A stretch of DNA of 64,000 nucleotides from CAWDVB01 sp963824105 (GTDB lineage: Bacteria; Actinomycetota; Actinomycetes; Propionibacteriales; Nocardioidaceae). Within the stretch, counting starts at the first letter, position 1. The number at the start of each line of letters is the position of its first letter. The notes under the pieces are model-generated. The model saw nothing but the letters and a program-made list of their open reading frames with translations. It ran no database searches and was not told where the DNA came from. The stretch lies in NCBI GenBank assembly GCA_963824105.1, contig CAWGNN010000006.1:186001-250000 (forward strand). Direction: 5' to 3'. Position numbers and translations under genes: made by a program. Shown here in pieces: positions 59,279-64,000 of this stretch.

Positions 59279-60687
59279 CGCCTGGACCCGTTCCGGGCGC
59301 CGGTTGCCTCCGCTGCTGCCTTCACCGCCGCCGCGACCGCGATGTGCACCTCGGGGTGGAAGACGCTCGGGATGATGTAGTTCGCATTGAGCTCCTCCTC
59401 CGAGACCGTGGAGGCGATCGCGTCGGCCGCCGAGACCAGCAGGGTCTGGTCGATGTGCCGGGCGGAGGCGTCGAGGAGCCCGCGGAAGACACCGGGGAAG
59501 GCGAGCACATTGTTGATCTGGTTCGGGTAGTCCGAACGCCCGGTGGCCACGACCGCGGCATGCTCACGGGCCACGCGCGGGTCGATCTCGGGGCGGGGAT
59601 TGGCCAGGGCGAAGACGACCGACCCCTCAGCCATCGAGGCCACGTCCTCGCCGGTGATCACATCCGGGGCCGAGACTCCGACGAAGGCGTCCGCGCCGCG
59701 CATCGCCTCGTGGATGGTGCCGGTCACCCCACGCGGGTTGGTGTGCTCGGCGACCCACTGCAGCGACGGGTCGAGCCCCGTCCGGCCGGCGTGCACGATG
59801 CCTCCCACGTCGGCCACGACCACGTCCCTGAGCCCGGCCTCCAGCAGCACCCGCAGGATGGCCGTGCCGGCGGCGCCCGCGCCGGACATGACCAGGCGGA
59901 TGCTCTCCAGATCCTTGCCGACCACGCGCAGGGCGTTGCGCAGCGCGGCGAGGACCACGATCGCGGTTCCGTGCTGGTCGTCGTGGAAGACGGGGATATC
60001 GAGCAGGTCACGCAACCGGCGCTCGATGTCGAAGCATCGCGGTGCGGAGATGTCCTCCAGGTTGATCCCCGCGAAGCCCGGCGAGAGAGCCTTGACGATG
60101 GAGACGATCTCGTCGGGATCCTGGGTGTCGAGGCAGATCGGCCAGGCATCGATGCCGGCGAACCGCTTGAAGAGCGCAGCCTTCCCCTCCATCACCGGCA
60201 GCGCGGCCATCGGACCGATGTTGCCCAGCCCGAGCACGGCAGACCCGTCGGTGACGACCGCGACGGAGTTGCGCTTGACCGTCAGCCGGCGGGCGTCCTC
60301 CGGGTCGGCCGCGATCGCCTCGCAGACGCGCGCAACACCGGGGGTGTAGATCATCGACAGGTCGTCACGATTGCGGATGGGGTGCTTGGAGGCCATCTCG
60401 ATGCTGCCGCCGAGGTGCATCAGGAAGGTTCGGTCCGACACCTTGTGGACCATGACCCCCTCGAGCGCTCCGAGAGCGCCGACGATCCGCTGGGCGTGGT
60501 CGGTGTCCGACGCCGCACAGGTGACGTCGACCCGGAACCTGTCGTGCCCGGAGGCGGTCACGTCGAGTGCTGTGACCGCTCCACCGGCCGTCTCCACGGC
60601 GGTGGTGAGGCCGCTGATCGCCGACCCTCCCGCGGGAAGGTCGAGCCGCACGGTGATCGAGTAGCTGATGCTGGGAGCCGCAGTCAC
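59275..60687 (-). CDS. NAD(P)-dependent malic enzyme with N-terminal ACT-like domain
   Basis: This 470-residue enzyme oxidatively decarboxylates malate to pyruvate. An N-terminal ACT-like domain (residues about 1-80) is followed by the malic N domain with IYTPGVARVCEAIA and KRNSVAVVTDGSAVLGLGNI (20 residues), FHDDQHGTAIVVLAALRNAL, and the NAD domain with MSGAGAAGTAILRVLLEAG and FALANPRPEI. GTG 60687 begins it. The ACT domain suggests allosteric control by an amino acid or related ligand. Confidence 0.95.
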   Translation of the reverse strand: MTAAPSISYSITVRLDLPAGGSAISGLTTAVETAGGAVTALDVTASGHDRFRVDVTCAASDTDHAQRIVGALGALEGVMVHKVSDRTFLMHLGGSIEMASKHPIRNRDDLSMIYTPGVARVCEAIAADPEDARRLTVKRNSVAVVTDGSAVLGLGNIGPMAALPVMEGKAALFKRFAGIDAWPICLDTQDPDEIVSIVKALSPGFAGINLEDISAPRCFDIERRLRDLLDIPVFHDDQHGTAIVVLAALRNALRVVGKDLESIRLVMSGAGAAGTAILRVLLEAGLRDVVVADVGGIVHAGRTGLDPSLQWVAEHTNPRGVTGTIHEAMRGADAFVGVSAPDVITGEDVASMAEGSVVFALANPRPEIDPRVAREHAAVVATGRSDYPNQINNVLAFPGVFRGLLDASARHIDQTLLVSAADAIASTVSEEELNANYIIPSVFHPEVHIAVAAAVKAAAEATGARNGSRR

Positions 60688-60739
60688 GGGCCTAGTCTGG
60701 CAGGCCCGTCACACCACTCGCGGCGCCCACGGAGTCGGC

Positions 60740-61240
60740 TCAGGACTTGGGCCGTAGCGTCCCGGCGAACCAGCTACTGGTCCACAGCTTGGCCACGTGG
60801 ACGTCGGTGCCGGGGTGCGGCGCGTGCAGCAGCCTGCGATGCCCGTTGTGCCACCCGTCGAAGATGCCGACGTGGTACACCCCGGTGCGGTTGGTGAAGA
60901 AGATGAAGTCGCCCTTGCGCAACTGGCGCTTGGGGATGCGCCGGGCGAACCGCGCCTGCGAGCTCGCCGTCCTCGGGATGGCGCCGAATCCGGCCTTGCG
61001 GAAGCTGAAGTAGACGAGGCCGGAGCAGTCGAAGGCGTTGGGGCCGTCAGCGCCGTAGACGTAGGGGTCGCCGATCTGCCGGGTGGCGACGGTGAGCGCC
61101 TCGTGCACCCGCTGCGTGCGGGTCAGCGTGGCCGCGCCGACCGGCGCTGCGGTGACGGCCACTACGCCGGAGAGCATGGCCAGAGCGATTGCCGGAACGA
61201 GAAGCGCGCGCAAAACGGCCGCGCGAAAGCGTGGGGGCAT
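60740..61240 (-). CDS. Secreted NlpC/P60 peptidoglycan endopeptidase
   Basis: This 166-residue protein has a Sec signal peptide (residues 1-32; VLRALLVPAIALAMLSGVVA) and one NlpC/P60 domain with catalytic Cys in AFDCSGLVYFSF, His in YHVGIFDG and a third polar residue region LLHAPHPGTDVHV. It cleaves cell-wall stem peptides. ATG 61240 (GGAAGGA upstream) is chosen because the longer frame adds a Pro/Gly-rich segment that overlaps the structured leader. Confidence 0.93.
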   Translation of the reverse strand: MPPRFRAAVLRALLVPAIALAMLSGVVAVTAAPVGAATLTRTQRVHEALTVATRQIGDPYVYGADGPNAFDCSGLVYFSFRKAGFGAIPRTASSQARFARRIPKRQLRKGDFIFFTNRTGVYHVGIFDGWHNGHRRLLHAPHPGTDVHVAKLWTSSWFAGTLRPKS

Positions 61241-61261
61241 CAGGGAGGTCCTTCCAAACCT

Positions 61262-61367
61262 GCCGACCGGGGGTGGCCGGTCGCCTCCGCCCTGGCTTAC
61301 TGTCGGGCCCGGTGGCGGAGGATCGCCGGGCCCGTGTTGGGTGCGAGTCGCCGGCAACGCCAGCGAC
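61262..61367 (-). ncRNA. Structured 5' leader of the NlpC/P60 gene, possible riboswitch
   Basis: On the minus strand a hairpin (stem GTCGC/GCGAC region, 61347-61367) is followed by CCGGGCCC/GGGCCCGG-type arms (61326-61333 with 61305-61312) and GGCGGAGG/CCTCCGCC-type arms (61314-61321 with 61284-61291) that interlock as a pseudoknot or as alternative pairings. Then comes a CGACCGG/CCGGTCG hairpin (61264-61283) just before the RBS. Actinobacterial cell-wall hydrolase genes are often under c-di-AMP (ydaO/yuaA) riboswitches, and GACAGTAAGCC...GGCG resembles part of that core, but I cannot align the full consensus. Confidence 0.45.
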
Positions 61368-61441
61368 CGTCCAGTGAGCCAGACGACCAGGACGCACTCA
61401 AACCAGGTCCGACCCCGATGTCAGATGGGTCACAACGCGAA

Positions 61442-61468
61442 CGGCCGCTCCCACGGAGAGAGCGGCCG
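61442..61468 (-). terminator. Terminator hairpin after the SDR gene
   Basis: CGGCCGCTC and GAGCGGCCG form a 9-bp stem with a 9-nt loop, 30 nt past the stop at 61498 and before the NlpC/P60 leader. Confidence 0.65.
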
Positions 61469-61497
61469 CTACTGAGATGCAGGTCACACGGACTGGT

Positions 61498-62253
61498 CTA
61501 GACCTTTGCGCCCCCGTCGACGTACAGGGTCTGCCCGGTGATGAAGGATGCCTCGTCGCTGCAGAGGAAGCTCACCGCCGCAGCGATGTCGTCGGGGCTC
61601 CCCACCCGGCGAATGGGGGTCGCCTGGGCGGCGGCCTCCTGGAAGGCCTCGGGGGTCAGTCCCAGGCGCTCGGCGGTGGCATCGGTCATGTCGGTGACGA
61701 TGAATCCCGGCGCGACCGCGTTGACATTGATCCCGAGGGGGCCAAGCTCCAGCGCGAGAGTCCGGGTCAGTCCCTGGATGCCCATCTTCGCGGCCGAGTA
61801 GTTGGCCTGCCCGCGGTTGCCCAGCGCCGAGGTGCTGGAGAGGCTGACGATCTTCCCGTACTTCTGCGCGACCATGACCTTCTGGGCGGCCCGGCACATC
61901 AGGAAGGCCCCCTTGAGGTGGACGCCGAGGACCGCGTCCCACTCCTGCTCGGTCATCTTGAACAGCAGATTGTCGCGAGTGACGCCGGCGTTGTTGATCA
62001 GGATGTCCAGCCCGCCGAGCTCCTCGACGACACGGGAGACCGCTGTCTCGACGGCGTCGGCCTGGGAGACGTCGCAGCCCACTCCGATCGCCTTCTCGGC
62101 GCCCAGCCCTGCGGCCGTGGCGGCGGCCGATCCCTCCTCGAGGTCGAGCACGGCGACCGACGCCCCTTCGGAGGCGAACCTCCGTGCCGTCGCGGCGCCG
62201 ATACCTCGCGCACCTCCGGTGACCACTGCAACCCGCCCGGCGAACCGGCTCAT
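61498..62253 (-). CDS. FabG-like short-chain dehydrogenase/reductase
   Basis: This 251-residue SDR has the nucleotide loop VVTGGARGIGAATARRF, INNAGVTRDNLLFKM, the catalytic Ser in IVSLSSTSALGNRGQ, the YSAAK motif (Tyr and Lys) and the FabG C-terminus GQTLYVDGGAKV. It reduces 3-oxoacyl groups or a similar substrate with NAD(P)H; fatty-acid synthase membership is not proven. ATG 62253 has AGGAGG 9 nt upstream and the standard N-terminus. Confidence 0.92.
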   Translation of the reverse strand: MSRFAGRVAVVTGGARGIGAATARRFASEGASVAVLDLEEGSAAATAAGLGAEKAIGVGCDVSQADAVETAVSRVVEELGGLDILINNAGVTRDNLLFKMTEQEWDAVLGVHLKGAFLMCRAAQKVMVAQKYGKIVSLSSTSALGNRGQANYSAAKMGIQGLTRTLALELGPLGINVNAVAPGFIVTDMTDATAERLGLTPEAFQEAAAQATPIRRVGSPDDIAAAVSFLCSDEASFITGQTLYVDGGAKV

Positions 62254-62360
62254 GGCGTCCATCCTCCTCATCGAGACTGGCCGTCGATCGACCTTGCGCC
62301 ACTCTAGAGCCGGCGTTCCGATGGCTGAGGAGCGCGTCCTGAAACCACCAACCTGGGAAG

Positions 62361-62972
62361 TCAGACCAGCGTGCCGGTGCCGAGGTAGAAGTAGGCCGCG
62401 AACTTGGGCCGAGCGCCGTAGAACGTCTTCACCGTCAGCTCGAAGCCCGCGTCACGGACCAGCTCGTCGATCGGCCGACCGGTGTGGCAGCCACCGGCGA
62501 TGGCGCCCCAGACCGGCTGGGCCGCCCGCTGGAGCCGGGCGACCCGGGCGTCGGGGGCGCGGCCGTGCTCGACGAAGTGGAGCTTCCCGCCCGGCTTGAG
62601 CACCCGACGGACCTCGTCGAGGGCGGCGCCCGGCTCGGGGATCGTGCACAGGGCGAAGGTGACCAGCGCGGCGTCGTAGGAGTCATCCGCCGCATCGAGC
62701 TTCTGGGCGTCCAGGCCGACCCGGCTCACCGACACCGGAGATGCCGCGACGCGCTTGGAGGCGAGGTGCCATGCGGTGTCCGACGGCTCCACAGCGCCCA
62801 GCTCGGTGACCTCCGGGGGTAGCACATCCATGTTGTGTCCCGAGCCGAAGCCGATCTCGAGGACCCGGCCGCTGAGGCCCTCGACCGTGGACTCGCGCAG
62901 CCAGCGGATGCCGGTCGTCCCGCAGACCAGGTCGGTCACGCGGGGCAGCAGATAGCGGTCGTACAGACTCAC
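62361..62972 (-). CDS. Class I SAM-dependent methyltransferase
   Basis: This 203-residue enzyme has the SAM loop VLEIGFGSGHNMDVLP near residue 37, DAALVTFALCTIPEPGAALDEV and VLKPGGKLHFVEHGRAPD, close to the UbiE/menaquinone family. Substrate unknown. Start GTG 62972 is set by TAGGCT ending 6 nt before it (leaderless). Confidence 0.9.
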   Translation of the reverse strand: MSLYDRYLLPRVTDLVCGTTGIRWLRESTVEGLSGRVLEIGFGSGHNMDVLPPEVTELGAVEPSDTAWHLASKRVAASPVSVSRVGLDAQKLDAADDSYDAALVTFALCTIPEPGAALDEVRRVLKPGGKLHFVEHGRAPDARVARLQRAAQPVWGAIAGGCHTGRPIDELVRDAGFELTVKTFYGARPKFAAYFYLGTGTLV

Positions 62973-62978
62973 CCGGAC

Positions 62979-62984
62979 AGCCTA
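62979..62984 (-). promoter_or_regulatory. -10 box (TAGGCT), leaderless start of methyltransferase gene
   Basis: On the minus strand TAGGCT ends 6 nt before GTG 62972. Confidence 0.55.
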
Positions 62985-63005
62985 GAGGCGAACCCCAGTG
63001 ACAGG

Positions 63006-64000
63006 TCAGCCGCGAGCCCGGGCGGGTCGGATCGTGATGTGCGCCCCTGAGTCCTTGCCTTCGGGGGTGGGCACCTTGCTGGCCACGATGCGTCCGACGT
63101 CGAGATCGAGGGCGTCGAGGGTCGCCGAGACCATGTTGTCGAGATCGGGTTCATGGTGACCGGTCTGGTCAGCGCCTAGGAAGAACGTCAGCTCGACGGC
63201 GACCGGGGTGTCGGGCAGCGATGGCCCGGCATCGAAGATCTCGGAGACGGCGGCCCGCCACTGCTGCTCGTACCGACCGCTGCCGTGCCCGCTGGGGCGG
63301 CCGGCGACGAAGTGGTCGGAGAGGATACGGCCGCGGCGCTTCGGGGCGCGCGGCGCGTAGGACGGCGGATGCGGCGCGACGATGTAGCCGCCTCGCATCG
63401 ACCCGTACACCCGCAGCGCACTGCGCCGGTGGTGCCACATCCAGGCGACGTACGCGCACACGATGGCGTCCAACTCGTCGTCCAGCCTCTTCAGCTCACC
63501 CTGGGTCGGGTCGGCAACGATCCGACGGATCTCCGCCCAGCGGGAGTACTCGGGGAGCCGCAGCTCGGGGATCGACTCCAGCAGCTCCACCAGCTGTTCG
63601 AGTCCGGCACGGCGCCGATCCTGGTTGCCCTTCTTGTAGGCGAGCCGGTACGGCAGCCCGAAGAGGCTCACCAGCGCCGGATGTGGGTAGACCTCGAGGC
63701 AGACCGTGGGGCGTCCGATTCCGATGCTTTCAGCCGGGTCGACCGACCAGTCGTGTCGCCGGGCCAGCCGCATCGCTCGCGTCGGTCCCTCCCCCAGCGT
63801 CTTGTGGCTGGAGGAGTAGGGAGCGGCCCCGAACGCGACGAACGCGGACGCCAACTCGCGCTCGCCGTCGCGAGCGCCCGTGTCGTTCGGCACGACCAGC
63901 GGCGCATCCACGGCGACCACCAGCGGTGACCGGGCGAAGTTGGCGATCCAGGCGTCGATCTCGGTGTCGGTGACCACGTGGCCGGATGCCACCAGGTTTC
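63006..64000 (-). CDS. DUF429 (RNase H-like) protein with RusA-like C-terminus, 5' end beyond window
   Basis: About 331 codons are in the window. The DUF429 part (VVAVDAPLVVPNDTGARDGE, VCLEVYPHPALVSLFGL, DDELDAIVCAYVAWMW) has the acidic residues of predicted RNase H-like nucleases. The last 60 residues (VELTFFLGADQTG, HHEPDLDNMVSATLDALDL) have the PDLDN pattern of RusA-type Holliday junction resolvases. The frame is open to the window edge, and the family's usual N-terminal VGxD strand is missing, so the true start lies outside. This two-domain combination is worth checking. Confidence 0.8.
   Translation of the reverse strand, partial: NLVASGHVVTDTEIDAWIANFARSPLVVAVDAPLVVPNDTGARDGERELASAFVAFGAAPYSSSHKTLGEGPTRAMRLARRHDWSVDPAESIGIGRPTVCLEVYPHPALVSLFGLPYRLAYKKGNQDRRRAGLEQLVELLESIPELRLPEYSRWAEIRRIVADPTQGELKRLDDELDAIVCAYVAWMWHHRRSALRVYGSMRGGYIVAPHPPSYAPRAPKRRGRILSDHFVAGRPSGHGSGRYEQQWRAAVSEIFDAGPSLPDTPVAVELTFFLGADQTGHHEPDLDNMVSATLDALDLDVGRIVASKVPTPEGKDSGAHITIRPARARG

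Noticed and set aside
61241..61440. Cobalamin riboswitch before the NlpC/P60 gene
   Set aside because: No B12-box sequence (GCCACTG-type core) was found, and the gene is not a B12-related one.

Overview
The window is GC-rich with strong G/C bias in third codon positions, and the actinobacterial gene families and order point to a member of the Actinomycetota, most likely Nocardioidaceae (Nocardioides-like). That genus-level guess is inference. The backbone serA / ilvC-ilvN-ilvB / gatB-gatA-gatC / ligA / metE-like / mnmA / iscS / etfA-etfB is the block also found, in similar order, in mycobacteria. It is chromosomal housekeeping sequence. No phage, transposase, integrase, CRISPR, rRNA or tRNA gene was seen.

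Layout. 1-4.4 kb: end of a lipoprotein gene; a divergent locus with a cysteine-bearing HTH regulator and a 12-TM histidine-rich membrane protein on one side and two hemerythrin-like proteins on the other (an NO or redox theme); a decayed acetyltransferase. 4.5-14.9 kb: serA; a LAL-type LuxR regulator and a DUF4242 gene, each preceded by the same GGGGATCCCC palindrome; then ilvC, ilvN, ilvB (with a leader peptide and attenuator) and ilvD. 15-19.2 kb: a GNAT enzyme, a HAD phosphatase, a vapBC module with an unusual palindromic operator, and an Asp-box repeat protein behind an iron-box-like site. 19.2-31.5 kb: gatCAB; ligA, broken by four small indels; a hydrolase; a TetR-MFS pair; a MetE-like protein; mnmA and iscS. 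31.5-35.2 kb: a secreted PKD-repeat protein of about 1,130 residues. 35-44 kb: ETF, enoyl-CoA hydratase, glgX, pncA, a PrmC-like methyltransferase, an MFS protein and a lipoprotein. 44-49.4 kb: sbcD-sbcC, a RelE-type toxin with a damaged antitoxin, and DUF1697. 49.4-56.2 kb: tyrosine catabolism (hmgA, an unknown gene, FAH, hpd and an Lrp-type regulator) around two DUF2510-RDD membrane proteins. 56-64 kb: a helicase, DUF3039, AlgH, malic enzyme, NlpC/P60 with a structured leader, an SDR, a methyltransferase, and a DUF429 protein with a RusA-like tail that runs off the window.

How genes work together: ilvBNCD make the branched-chain amino acids; hpd, hmgA and FAH take 4-hydroxyphenylpyruvate to fumarate and acetoacetate, probably under the divergent Lrp regulator; iscS supplies sulfur to MnmA for tRNA thiolation; GatCAB corrects mischarged tRNAs; EtfAB and the enoyl-CoA hydratase serve acyl-CoA oxidation.

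Themes: ten or more genes have a TANNNT-like -10 box only 6-7 nt before the start codon, so leaderless transcription looks common. Several reading frames (ligA four times, the lrp tail, perhaps the PKD protein start and the RelE antitoxin) are broken by single-base changes. That looks more like residual sequence error than decay, because ligA is normally essential.
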